Assembly (NCBI RefSeq): GCF_021134715.1
Contig: NC_060019.1
Span: 11,112,001 to 11,176,000 of the forward strand
Direction of reading: 5' to 3'
Length of the DNA stretch: 64,000 nucleotides
DNA from: Daphnia pulex
Taxonomy: Eukaryota; Arthropoda; Branchiopoda; Diplostraca; Daphniidae
Below the pieces are notes generated by a model. The model made no database searches and was not told where the DNA came from. It worked only from the letters and a program-made list of their open reading frames with translations. A program made the position numbers and the translations under genes. Below, piece after piece: positions 37,581 to 49,192 of the stretch (position 1 is the stretch's first letter; each line of letters begins with the position of its first letter).

Positions 37581-39530
37581 ACAATGCAAAAGAAACATTC
37601 CTTCTCTTTCCAAGGTCTATTTGATTCGATGGTACTATATTTTTTTGCGAACCATTTGCTCGTCGTTGTCACTCAATTACATTCAAATTATATTCACGAG
37701 TATTTGTATAATACACCGTAAGCTCTACGGCGTGTTACACTAAATATTGCAACATATAACCTCATCCGACACGAACGAGTTCACCCGTCATCGGACCGGG
37801 CCATTCTCGTGACTTTTACTACTTGATGACGTTAGTTAATTTTTAGGTTCGGCCAAAATGATTTGGCGAGCGCGACAGAAAAATATGCGTCACGTGAATT
37901 GAACAGCGTTAGCAACGTGATTTTCAGCTGCGCCCGTGGGCTATAGCGGTGAGTTCCTTATTTCATTCCTTACTTCCGGCCTGTTCATAAAATTAACGCC
38001 CTTACGTCAGCCTGGGGCTCTAACTGAATTTCGTAATGCAATAATCAGGTATTGATAAATGAGAGCTTGTCATCCTTTGACTTTTAGGATGCAGTGCACG
38101 ACTCTGGGAACATTGTGGAAGAATTATTAGTTGGCAGGTGGAACTCGACTTTTTATCTCCGCCGGTATGTACACTTTTAGCGAAAATGGACCGGCTCTAT
38201 CGAATTATGCAGACACAGGAAGTGTACCTCGAATGGAATTAGCTCCATGTTCCAAAAGAGCTCAGCTCAGGTCTGAATTCCGGTTTAGCCTTTGTCGCCG
38301 AATTAAGTTTCCATTCATAAAAAGAAGAAGAAGAAAGTTAATGAAAGCTCATGTAGCTGTGTAACGAGGTTCGTTATCTTTTGATCTAGAAGCTTAACTC
38401 GCTGATCCTTCTGTGCCCATTTGTCATGTCAAACTAATAGCTATCGAGCGAAGCGAATCAAGTCGCCGGCTGGACGCGGACAAAAAAAGAAAAAAATCAC
38501 GTTCTAAATGCGCTGCGTTCATTCAAGCCACGCCGAGATTAATAAACGTGCAGTGTGTCCTCAAGTCTCTAGTAGACGGAAACATCTGCGCCGTATATTA
38601 GCCGCCGCCGCCGCCGCCGGATGGAATCAAACGTCTATATTGTACAAGATGTATTAGACCTACGTTATACTCTGCTAAACAGTTGATGGGCAATTAATTT
38701 TGGCTTTTCTTCCGTTTCAATCGTTTGCGCTCAAGTTGATGATGTTGGTCTCTCATATCGTGAATTGTAGGTCGTCGTGTGACGAGGATCGAGAAAAAGC
38801 GGTTCACCTTCATCATCACGATTCATGAAAGGATCTTGTCACGTAGCTGATTGCCTGGGACAGCAGGAAAAAAAAAACGACTGAGAAAGTTGTATGTCCG
38901 TGACAGTGAATCAGAAATGTAGACGGAAAAGTTCTCTCTTGTTGTTGACGCGAATCCACTTGAATCCGGACAATTGGTTCATACGTAGGCGCCTGGGTGG
39001 ATTCAACACGTTGCCGCCAGTCGAAATCCGAAATGAACCGGATGCAGGTAGTAATAGTAGTAGTATAGCACTATAGTGACGCTTAACAAACTTGTACGCA
39101 GCCATCGAATACCTTTTTTGTTGAGAGAAGAAGTTTATTAAATTGCCGTTTGCCGACGTAACGTCACTAGTCTCCACAGCACGTATGCCGGATCGACTCG
39201 TCTCTCCGCCGTAGTGTCTAACGGCGTGATTTCGTTCTATTTTCGGTGGCAGAATACGTACATATAGAGGACGTCCGTTGCTTGCCGTCCGTTTTTTGTT
39301 TCTCTCCTGTTAGCGCGCATACGTGTGTGTGTGTGTGCGATATATACCGCGCCCGCGTCGTGTCAAAAAGAAGTGGAACACATCGCGTGTCTCTCTTGTC
39401 TTTTCAGTATTTTTAGTCGCAGTGGGCCCGTGGCCTCCCCGCTCGCCAGTCAGACTCTTTTCTCTCTGTCTCTCTCCTAGATCTTTTGATTCTATTTTCT
39501 CCATATCCGTGCGTCCGCTGCTTGTCCGCC
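37581..39530. other. Intergenic, no gene recognised
   Basis: Holds the 3' untranslated DNA of VPS35L and the upstream region of the EF-hand gene. A (GCC)n run lies at about 38601-38619, and a GT run at 39324-39337. Short open frames such as 38131-38364 have no domain or splice context. No clear AATAAA was seen for VPS35L. Confidence 0.6.
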
Positions 39531-40893
39531 ATGAACCGGGTTCCATCACAGTCCGAGATAGATGGTATTGTCTGTATTTTTGAAATAATCCTAATAATTA
39601 TCTTGGCCGTTGGCAGCTGGTTTGATTGAAATTCGATTCGTTGGAAAATGTAGAATTACGGACGGCTTTTATCTTGATGGATCAAGATAGGGATGGACGA
39701 ATAACCGCCTTAGAAGTTCAAAGCATGCTCCAACAACTGGGCATCAATTTACGTGAGGATATCGTCCTCAATTTAGTCCGACAGGCCAGCCAATCGGGTA
39801 AAATTACTTACGAATTATTCATTTTCAATTTGATTGTTGATTTAGTGGCCCTAAGTGAGTCAGTGAATATTATTTTCTTTTTCAACACCACGCCTTTTAT
39901 TGAAAAACTATAATAAATCACTGAACCTGCTCGCTGTATTCCGTAACCATCCAGCGAGGGAAAAAAAAGAGAGAAATGCAACCAGCTCCGCGTCTGGTGT
40001 TTAATGCCGGACTAAATTTAAACTCAGACTTGGAGAACCACGTGTTTCACAAAAGTCCTTTTCTCACGCACGCACTTGTGCGACTTAAAAACAAAACTAA
40101 TAATTCTGTAAAATACTGCGCAACGTGTGTCACTCTTCATTTTCCGTGAAATAAAGATAAACCAGCAAGAGGTTCTTCGTCGACACTGTACGGCAGGGGC
40201 AATCGAAATCTCAGGCGACCTATATCCATCACTCGAGTCTTTTAAACCTGTCAGACTGCATGCCAAGTTGGAAATAACTTTACAGTGCAAAATAAACCCA
40301 GAAATCGTCGGGGCTGGGCTGGCGTGTCGTCGGATTTGACATTGAAAGAAAAGGCTTCCGGAATGATGTTTCTTTTCATCGAGACTAACCTTTTTCTTTA
40401 ACTTTTTTGTTTCCTGTTTGTTTTGTTTTTTTTTCTTTTCTGTTTTAAAATTTGATGACAGGAAGTACTCTGATGAACGAAACAGAATTTTTCCAATGGG
40501 TTAAACGGATCCAAGCTCTTCGCCCGCCGCCGGAACAAACGAGTGGCAGCAGTGCGGATGAAGAAGCCGGTCTAGATTTGGTAGCCGCCTTTCGGGTATT
40601 CGATCGGGATAAGAATGGCTTCATCACTAAAGTAAATTTTCGATAAGTCAAAACATTGGTCCCAGATTTAAAACTAATAATTTATTAGGACGAATTGAGA
40701 CTAGCAATGGAACTCATTGATGAGTCCATGACCGAACAAGGTCTTAACGACCTCATTAAAATGGCTGATGTCGACAAAGACGGACGCATCAATTATGAAG
40801 GTATCCTCTCTTCTCCATCTTGGCTTAATATCAAATGTTTATTAATTCCATGTCTGGTTTTTGGTTGCAGAGTTTGCCAAGATGCTTTTGTAA
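39531..40893 (+). CDS. Calmodulin-like EF-hand protein
   Basis: Five coding exons: 39531-39564, 39654-39797, 40462-40631, 40689-40800, 40871-40893; phases 1,1,0,1 close to 160 residues. The calmodulin-like layout is clear: SEIDELRTAFILMDQDRDG at the start, then four EF-hand positions. Loop 1 (21-32, DQDRDGRITALE), loop 3 (107-118, DRDKNGFITKDE) and loop 4 (143-154, DVDKDGRINYEE) have the acidic ligands. The second hand (QSGSTLMNETEFFQW) has lost them and should not bind calcium. A spacer (RPPPEQTSGSSADEE) between the lobes replaces the usual central helix sequence. It is a divergent calcium sensor of the calmodulin/troponin C superfamily; its target is unknown. The exon 2 acceptor is set by phase: the sequence just upstream of 39654 has in-frame stops. 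Confidence 0.9.
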
Positions 40894-40939
40894 ATGTTTG
40901 TACCTTTTTATCTCTTTACAACTATCCGGTGACGTTTTC

Positions 40940-40945
40940 AATAAA
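40940..40945 (+). terminator. Poly(A) signal of EF-hand gene
   Basis: AATAAA, 46 nt after the stop codon at 40893. It lies about 150 nt from the stop codon of the oppositely oriented repeat-protein copy B. Confidence 0.65.
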
Positions 40946-41097
40946 TTTCAACATTGTAAATTTTTCATCCCTGAATAGAAGAAAACTGTGTGGGGCTCAA
41001 GTAAATCCAAATTGACAAAATTCCTTTCAGTTAAATTAATACTTCTATTTGATTTCATAATATCAACAATAAATAACAAACGGACGGAAAGGTAAGA

Positions 41098-42855
41098 CTA
41101 GTATGCAGCAATGCTTCCGTATCGGTTCATGTTGTAGCCGCCGTTGTATCCGGTTCCGTAAGCTCCGCCGTATCCAGTTGAATAGTAAGCATCCGGATAG
41201 GAAGAAACGCCGTACGAAGAGTAAGGAGACGATGCAACGCCGTAACTGCTACCAGTGTAGCCTCCAGCGCCGTAAGTCGATCCACCATAAACGTTGGGCA
41301 TATTCAAATTTCCGCCATAAGACATGTAGGGAGACGGAGTGGCGCCATAAGATCCGTAAGAGGAGCCCATCATGTAACTGTTGTATGCTGGAGCCGGAGT
41401 AACAGGATAAGCCGGAGCGGAGTAGTAGGAAGGCACAGAGTAGGACGATCCCATTCCGTAGTTGTTCAAGTTGTTGTAGATAGAAGCAGGTGTTACACCA
41501 TAAGAGGATGCGCCGTAGGAAGACGCCATGTTGCCGTAAGCAGATCCACCGTAGGCCGGAGTGGCGCTGTAAGCTGAACCGCCGTAGGCCGGAGTGACAC
41601 CGTAAGAAGATCCGCCATAGACCGGAGCTTGAGTGGCACCGTAAGACGATCCAGAGTAAAAAGATCCCATGCCGTAGGTGGGGGCCTGGGTAACTCCATA
41701 AGCAGATGCGCCATAGGAAGAGCCCATACCGTAAGATGGGGCTGGAGTGACACCATAGACTCCGCCGTAAGAAGATGCCATGTTGTAAACGGGAGCCGGA
41801 GTAACACCGTAAGCTGATGCACCGTATGATGACGCCATGTTGCCATAGTTGACACCATAGGCTGCTGCACCGTAAGCAGGAGTGACGCCGTAAGATGCGC
41901 CGTAGGCAGGAGCTGGAGTCACGTAAGCCGATCCGCTGTACGAAGGCATGTTTCCATAAGCCTGGGTGACGCCATATGCGGCTGGTGCGGAATAACTGGA
42001 AGCTGGAGTGGCGTAAGTGGGAGCAGCAGTGACACCATAAGCCTGTGTAGCGCCATAAGTAGAAGCTGCTGGAGTGACCCCGTAAGCTGATGCACCGTAA
42101 GCGGGTGCAGGAGTGGCACCATAAGAAGATGCAGGAGCACTGTAGGCCGGTGATCCGTAAGAGGCAGGAGAGGCTCCGTAAGAAGCGCCACCGTAATAAG
42201 TCTGCTGGGCAGCTGGAGCGTAAGCCAATCCGCCGGAATAAGCGGAACCGGAACTCGGGTAGGCAGGCGCAGCATAACTCGGTTGGTAAGCGCCGTAACT
42301 GCTAGCGGGTAAAGAATAACCACCTAAATAGAAAAATAGAATAAAATACAAAATTTAGTTTGTATCGAATGAAAAGACAAAGGCAACAGTTGAACCCATT
42401 TAAGAAACAATCAACCTCCCACCGAGGCCACCGACATTGATGACGTGCACACATGCAGCTGGGCGCAAATCGACAATTACCGTAGCCAGGCAGCAACGAA
42501 GTCAAGTAGAAAGCGCTATTGCCTCCAATGGGTCCAACTGAACCGTAAGCCTCTACTTTTTGCATGTACAGACCAATGCGAGGGTCCAGCTGCTCCTGCT
42601 GGTCCTTGGCGGCGGCCTCCTTTTTGTCCGTCTCAGCTGCTGCAGGTTTGACATACGACGAATCCTTGGTCGAATCGACCGCCACGCTCGCTCCGTCCGT
42701 CTTACATGTGGCTAGAAGTAACACCACAAGTCCCACCTTATTCGAAACAAAATATGTCAAAATAGAATTAAAGTTAATGACATTTAAAAAAGTTAAATGG
42801 ATTAAAAACTTACCGAGAAGAGAACCTGAGAAACGACCTTGCTGTGACGAGACAT
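41098..42855 (-). CDS. Secreted Ala/Gly/Ser/Tyr-rich repeat protein, copy B
   Basis: Three exons: 42814-42855, 42481-42736 and 41098-42323, giving 507 residues. It is the sister of the gene at 8492-10289: the same intron positions and phases, the same signal peptide, the same unique N-terminal region, and an almost identical repeat exon. Differences visible by eye are small: KEAAAKDQ for KEAAAAKDQ, EAYGSVG for EAYDSVG, PSSGSAY for PNSGSAY, and loss of one short and one longer repeat unit. The homology continues past the stop codon on the 3' side and through the TATA promoter on the 5' side. Both copies look intact. The role is presumably an extracellular structural material; no enzymatic domain is seen. 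Confidence 0.92.
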
Positions 42856-42872
42856 GGTGAATGAGTCGGTGC

Positions 42873-42902
42873 TGATCGATTGTCAGTTGCCACCTTTTAT
42901 AG
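42873..42902 (-). promoter_or_regulatory. TATA box and Inr of repeat-protein copy B
   Basis: CTATAAAAGG on the minus strand at 42902-42893, same spacing to the ATG (42855) as in copy A, with the same TCAGC element. Sequence conservation between copies continues upstream through GGTGACCCTTCC for about 200 bp. Confidence 0.75.
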
Positions 42903-42909
42903 GTCCACA

Positions 42910-43350
42910 ATCCGATATTAATTGATAGTGGGGGTTGGATCACAGGGTGCGAAAAAAGGAAGGGTCACCAATGCCGCCATTGCATAATACCTGCACACAC
43001 GTGAAAGGAAACAAAGGAACATTCTGGAATGCAGCGTCGTCATTGTTGGCAATTGTTTGGGATTATTTATTTTTTCCGATTTCACTGCAATTTTTTTTTA
43101 CTAGCAAAATTTGCAACTAAAGGAAAATTCAGTCAATTTTATTACCAAATGATTATCATACTGGAAAATTCAACTCATTTGATAGGGTTGGGTAAGCTAA
43201 AGGTAAGTTACTTTTGGAATTAGCCGATGGCGATGAGCACGACTAATACAATGGAAATCAAGTCAAAAGAAGCGGGAATGACCGCTTTAAAAGGAGACGA
43301 GTGCAGTGCAAAACGTGTTCAGTCTCTCTCAAGACGTCCATTAGTCTACT
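42910..43350. other. Divergent intergenic region
   Basis: Separates copy B (leftward) from the ZP-domain gene (rightward). The left 200 bp matches the region upstream of copy A. An ATG at 43227 opens a frame that overlaps the ZP start in another frame; if transcribed it would be an upstream ORF. Confidence 0.55.
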
Positions 43351-43356
43351 CTCACC

Positions 43357-45609
43357 ATGAAGCCCGAAGTCTTTATCGGGGTAAGTTAAAAGATATCAGT
43401 TTATGGGTTATTCAAGATTAATGACGTAAAATCAAAGTGATTATCTACAATTGGCTGTTGATATTGTTAATCTGAAGCCAGTTGGGAACGTGAACGGTTA
43501 AGTGAAATTGCAGACGAGTAGTTCATAGCACGTGGTTTTTTGCTTTGTTACGTTTCGAGTTTATAGTGATGTTTTTACTGTTTTAATATTAATTGTGGAT
43601 GTTAATCTTGGTTTAGTTTGTGTGCTGGCTCTCTGTTGTTTCATCAGCTGCTATTGAACACTCAATCCATGCTCGTGATGCTCCTGCTGCTCCTGCTGAA
43701 ACAATTAGTCCGGCACCAACTCAGGATAGTTCAGCAGAGGGACGTGCAGTGCCATACATTATGCAGTCCGGTCAAGGGTTACCTCCGCCTCCTGTTCCTC
43801 AACCAGGTGGAGTTTACCCACAAGTTCCTAATGCTCCAGGTATAATGTTGCTGCTCTTGGTGGTTTGCAAAACTTAATCGTTTTGTTTTAGGTGGTCCAA
43901 CTGCATTTGGCACTGGGGGATCAGCTTACCATGATCCTGCTGACATCCGTGAAGAGGTCACCACTAACCTTGAGTGCCAGAAAACTTACATGAACATCTA
44001 TTTCAAGTAGGAAATCATGTTCAACATGCTGAAGAATTACTAATGAGGTTTTTTGTGTTTTTTGTTTAAGGTTTTCCAAGCCTTTTGGTGGTTTCATCTA
44101 TCCGTATGGCTTCTTTGATAAGTGCATTTTATTCGTGGGTCATGGAGAGAAGGAAGTCAAGTTAACTATGAGCCAAGACATCTGTGGAGCTCCACCACCA
44201 CCTCTTGTTCCTGGATATTCTCAACGAACCAACCCATTCATTGAGGTAAAATTGTTGTTATTGATTGTTGGTTATCTGTGCTAATTTTATTTTATATTAC
44301 AGCACCGGCTGATGATTCAGTGGGATACTGATTTAGTTCAGGAGTACGACACAAACATTCTTATCCGCTGCGATAGGCCCGAAGACTACAATCGTACCAT
44401 CAAGTTTGATTTGTCTTCTGTAGTTGGAGAAAGCAATCAGGCTATTGTGCGGACACACCCTGGTAAGCAAATTCCGAGAGCCCGTCAACGAATTCGTCGA
44501 CAAACCAAAAATTAATACATTTTATATCTTTGTTAATCGAGAGCAATTAATACAAATTAAATACGAGCCCGCATTTTTTTAACTTTTCGTTCTTAGGACC
44601 AAAACTGTGGATGGAGATTCAGGATGGAGAAGGTCCTACTGCTCCTCCTGTTCTGGGTCCCGTGTTTTTGGGCCAAACCCTTTCGTTGGTCTTTACTTTG
44701 GGCGACGATGTTTTCAACTTCGACTCCAATGTCTTGAATTGTTGGGCAACTGATGGTTTGTTTTCAAATTCCTTTAGGTTTTTGTGAGACTATTTTTAAA
44801 AGTTTTCTTTTTAGGCAAGACCAGTCAACCTCTTATTCCTTACGTCGATCCTAGTCAAAGTGCTGCCCCAGCACGTCCTTTAGTCACACAGCTTCAAGTG
44901 ATTGACGCTTCTTGCTCTGTTAAGCCTAAGCTCTTTGGTAATTTCCAGAAAATTCGTGAGTCTACTCCTACATTGAAAACCACAACTGAATGGGTTCTCT
45001 TCAAGGTAACGATTTTTTTCCCAAATATTTATGTTCTAGTAACTAATTTTGCATACATTTCTGAAGGCCTTCCGTTTCCCTACTACCGCGCGAGTGTTGA
45101 TTCAGTGTGACATTCAAGTTTGCTTCGAAAAGTGTTATCCCCAGACTCCTTGCAAGTAAGTGGTTTGAATGAAAAATCAGAGGCGTCTACTTTGAAATTT
45201 TAACGTTTTAATTTGTTTTTCAGTGTGCCTTATAATTCCCGGACCAATCGTAAACGCCGTGCAGTTGTTAATTCCACTGATACTAGCAACGAAGTTAATC
45301 CTGAAAGGTTGTCCATGTATCGAGCTATTGAAGTGTTCCTTCCGAAAGACGAGGACAACTTACCAATGGGTAAGTTGTGTTTTGTATTAAAATTAGTAAC
45401 CATTTTTAATTTTTATTTTAATATCCTTAGCTGTGGTAAATGGATCCGCCGATATGCTATCCCGCATGCTGATGCCCCGGACAGATTGTTTGTCTCCTTC
45501 CACTTTTTATGGCGTCATCCTGGGACTGGGCATCGTTCTTTTAATCATCATTGCAGTTGTGGCCGTTTACGTTCAACGACAAGTTAAGAAAAACCGGTCT
45601 TCTAAATAG
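43357..45609 (+). CDS. ZP-domain type I membrane protein
   Basis: Ten coding exons: 43357-43380, 43617-43839, 43892-44006, 44071-44245, 44303-44462, 44597-44755, 44815-45005, 45067-45155, 45224-45369, 45431-45609; phases close to 486 residues. MKPEVFIG joins FVCWLSVVSSAA to make a signal peptide. A Pro-rich linker (residues 25-95) precedes the zona pellucida module, which starts about residue 108 (LECQKTYMNIYFK) and runs to about 380 with the expected cysteines (NLEC, FDKCILFV, QDICG, ILIRCDRP, NCWATDG, DASCSV, IQCDIQVCFEKC, PC). RKRR at 388-391 is a furin-type cleavage site just after the module, followed by one transmembrane segment (455-475) and a short basic tail. In arthropods such proteins polymerise in apical extracellular matrix and shape cuticle or tubes. 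I cannot name the exact orthologue. Confidence 0.93.
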
Positions 45610-47365
45610 ATGTAATGCATGTTCGTTGCTATGTCGTTAATGTTTGATCAGAGATACATATTTATCGAGGCCCTGATACTCGTGCGTCAATGGCTCCTTT
45701 TAGATCAAAGTTGCATCAAGATTAAAGCGTTCAATATTATCGCCGATAGTTGTAATGCAACACGTTGAAATGGCGTTGTAGAGTAGCATGGCGTCAATCG
45801 AGTAATAGTAGTTGGTCAGCAGTCTCCTCTGCACGTGAGTTGTTACTCAAGTGTGAACGTGGTCTTCACGCCTTGTTGGAACTTTGTGGACTATGACCTG
45901 GCGTTGGTCACGATATCGCTGACTGTGGCCATAGTTAAATAAAAACAGGAGCAACTAAGAGTTGAATAAATACATGGGATAGACGGTTTTGAACTGCATC
46001 AGCTACTGATGGTGTGGACATGTTGGGGAAGTGAACTTGAAGGTCAGTGTGAATTATATTTCATGTTGTCCTCTGAACTGTGGTCTGCGGTACCAAAGGT
46101 CATAGAGTTTGAAACTTTAAAAAAACTGGTTTTGCCTAGTTAGTGAATTGACAGTTTCATTTAGTCCAAAGTCCTTGCTAGCAGCAGCATCCCTTTCGTT
46201 CCTGAGAAGTAAATGTGAACTTTGCACTCGACCTATACTGGATGTGCGACTGTATAAGCTACTATGCAGTGACATTTTTTGAAATATTTGAAGTCATCTC
46301 CTGAGTCATTGAACTCGGCCTACGCGAGTTTTGTCTTGTTGCTTCAATTAACCAATTCGAACGAAATTTCAAAAATGAGTCATACACGCGCTTTGAACTG
46401 ATTAAACGGAAAAGAAACCAAATTCCTTAAGCGTTTTCCATTTTTAAATTGAAATGCGTGAAAACAACAACCATTTTGATGTAAACAGCACGAGTTGGAT
46501 AGATTAAATCTTTGTCGGAGGCTATTTTAAAATTGAACCGGAAGAGAAGGTCTAAAGTTCTAGGATAATAGGTACACTTTTCGTTCGGGATTTGACCTGG
46601 AAATGGAGTCCAGAAGGGATAATTGATAATTCGTTTAGAGATAAATTTGAAGGCGGAAAATTCCGAATCGAAGAGCATGGTTGACAAGTGCACCGGATGA
46701 CCGGACGCATGTGATGCGCGAACATGTTACCCAGCATGTATACTCCACGCATGGCAACGACATAAACTTTGATTTGCCTTGAAATCCATACTATGCTGCT
46801 CATTTGACAATCACGTGGTTAGTCTCAGGAACGGAGAGTACCGAAAATTAGGTCGAATTTTTCCCACTGACCCACCAACGTTGCTTTGTTACTCAAACTA
46901 TTAGGCAAATTACGAAACATTTAGCCCTCAATTGCGACAAATGCGAAATCAAAGTCCATTAAATTCATCATCAAACGGGAATTGCAATGATTAGATGATT
47001 CCAGAAACAGATAAAACATGTCGCTGCAGTTCAAAAAATTGCAAAGAAACTACCAGAAAAATTTTAAAGAAAAACGCGCAAAGTAAACATGAATATTGTG
47101 TTATGTCTATATTTGTGAACCCTCCTCATGCCAAAGTTCAGGCCCTAACCACCTCGGGGTTTTCTTTTTCTTTTTTGTTTCTTTTTTGAAAAATATGATC
47201 TTTTTTTTCCTTTTTTTTTTCTTTTTCTGTGAAGGGTAGGAAGAGCGAGGACGAGATGCGAAGGTTGGGCTTGAGTTTTGTAATAAATAGAACGTCCGTG
47301 CCTTATTTTTTGGGGGAAAGCAAGTCAGTCTGGAGGGAAGCGCGCTCGTGGTGAGAGGACCTAGG
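45610..47365. other. Intergenic, ZP gene 3' region
   Basis: Candidate poly(A) signals for the ZP gene are at 45938-45943 and 45965-45970. Minus-strand open frames at 46427-46803 overlap one another in different frames and show no domain, so they are not called. A T-rich, pyrimidine tract near 47160-47225 precedes the next gene. Confidence 0.6.
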
Positions 47366-48748
47366 ATGAACAACAATCCTTCCTGGAAGGCAGCAGAAGT
47401 AGCATCCAACACTCTACCCATTCACGTCAACCGATTCAGTCGTTATTTCCCTGTTCGATTTGTCCATTTAAAGTGTAATTTTGACGTATCTTGGCCTATC
47501 TTTGGCTTCAGCAACAAGTTGCATTCAAAAAGCATTATGGCACCTCGCAACCTGCAACGAGTGGACGCAACTAATGGCGATTTTCGTCGAAGCAATTCCG
47601 ACGATTCGACCGATTGCACCAGCGAAGGAGGTAAAATCTTTTAATTATATTGCATTTTAATGTTAACTATTTTAACGTGTATTATTGTATTTTCTAGGTA
47701 AAGGTCTGACTGATTTCAACTGGCAAAAAGCGATGATTCAGAGTCGCATCATGGAGAAAGTTCAAGACGTTGGTAAGTCGACGTTGATTATTCATCATGT
47801 AGTTGTTGTGCATTTCGATTCAATATTTTATTATTTAATAGGTGAGCGTATCAGTTCACAATCTTGGCTGGAGCAGATGCGTATGCTGGCTAAAGAAAGA
47901 TCTTTGACATCGGTTTTCTTCTTGAGTCTTATCGGCCTCGTTTCTCTCCCCATTTTGGTTTGCGTCTTGGCGTCGGCGTTTACATTCCTCGGATTTGTTT
48001 TCGTTGAAGGTATAATTTTTTAAATACTCGAGTACACAAATATCTAATAGCTTAAGAATGGCAGTTAAAAACTTATCTTTAAAAAAAAATTATAAATGCT
48101 ACCCTATCCCACTATGTTTCATACCCTGTCCACGCTGACCCCACGTGATCAACAAATTCTTAGCCCAACCCTCCAACCCTCAGCTTTCTTTCTTAGAAAG
48201 GTTCCCGTATCCCTATTTTCTTGGTTTTCCCATTTTTTGAGGGGGAATCAAATAGAGGTCACCTTGAGCAAGATTTTCATAAGTATTTGTTTTTAATCTT
48301 GATATTTAGGCACGTTGCTAACAATCGGGTGTTGTTTGATGTTTGGACTGCTGATTGTATTCGGTTGTTTGGCTTTGCCGCTCATGCTGTTTGTTTTCAT
48401 CACGTATACCATATCTTCCATGGCCTTCAACTTGTTCAACAGTACCAGCTCAAGAATTCGATCGCACATGGTAATTAATCCATCGTCTACCACAAACGAG
48501 GAATCTCCCAGTAAAAGGTACTTATCTTATCATTGAGTTAACACTATTCCATATTGTCTAATGTTCGGAATTTTAGATCTGTTGTAAGCCATAGTTCGAC
48601 TACTCCTGGTAAATCTTGCACAGACGGCACATGGAACATGGAAGAATATTTACCGGCTTGCGTCACGGAATCGGATTCGTTTTTGGAGGCGACTGTTCTT
48701 CGTCGCGCCCAAATGAACGTCAAGAAAATTGCAGATGAGCGATTTTGA
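47366..48748 (+). CDS. Promethin/LDAF1-like lipid droplet membrane protein
   Basis: Five exons: 47366-47630, 47698-47772, 47842-48009, 48310-48517, 48577-48748; phases 1,1,1,2 close to 295 residues. The core is two long hydrophobic stretches separated by a glutamate: FFLSLIGLVSLPILVCVLAS... (about 139-168) and LLTIGCCLMFGLLIVFGCLA... (about 172-205), with a preceding amphipathic segment (SWLEQMRMLAKER). This hydrophobic-hairpin layout matches promethin (LDAF1/TMEM159), which works with seipin in ER lipid-droplet assembly; the match is by architecture and is not certain. Polar Ser/Thr-rich tails flank it. Two starts are possible: ATG 47366 or the in-frame ATG 47537 (MAPRNLQRVDATNG), which would remove 57 residues and looks more typical. 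Confidence 0.75.
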
Positions 48749-49192
48749 TCAATCCAAAATACCTGAATATTTTTTTTAAGGAAAGTGTGGAGCCAGAAAT
48801 TTAATTGTACAGTATATTTGATGTTGTGCCCATCATCTTCCTATCTCTTCTTATCTATCTCATTTATTTTTTATTGCGTTATTTACTACCATGGTTGATT
48901 TTTCACGTATCATCGTTTTCGCTCATCGTGTTGGGTATGTGTCACTGGTCCACCATAAAGTTTTTTTTTATTTTGGTGTCCTGTTTATGTAATGTGCCCT
49001 AGTTATTATTATTTTTCCATTAATGAGTTAATGAATTAAACGTTTGTGATGATCGCTAGATGGCGTTTATTGTTGACGTGTCAAAACCAGTTTGTGATGT
49101 GTTTAAAGACCGGCGCGCGCTATCTTATTCATACTTTCAGTTCGTTTTCTAGAAAACGTTATCTGTTTCAGTTCTCTAGTAAACTAACGAAA
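48749..49192. other. Intergenic, LDAF1-like 3' region and PMM promoter
   Basis: T-rich DNA; ATTAAA at 49035-49040 may be the poly(A) signal of the upstream gene. A TTTCAGTTCG initiator-like sequence near 49134-49143 lies about 55 bp before the phosphomannomutase ATG. Confidence 0.5.

Noticed and set aside
46427-46803. Two overlapping minus-strand open frames in the ZP 3' region
   Set aside because: They overlap in different frames, share no domain with known families, and lie in a probable 3' untranslated/intergenic region.
49046-49192. N-terminal extension of phosphomannomutase from upstream in-frame ATGs
   Set aside because: The family starts a few residues before FDVDGTLT; an initiator-like TTTCAGTTCG near 49137 lies inside the extension, so those ATGs are probably not in the mRNA.
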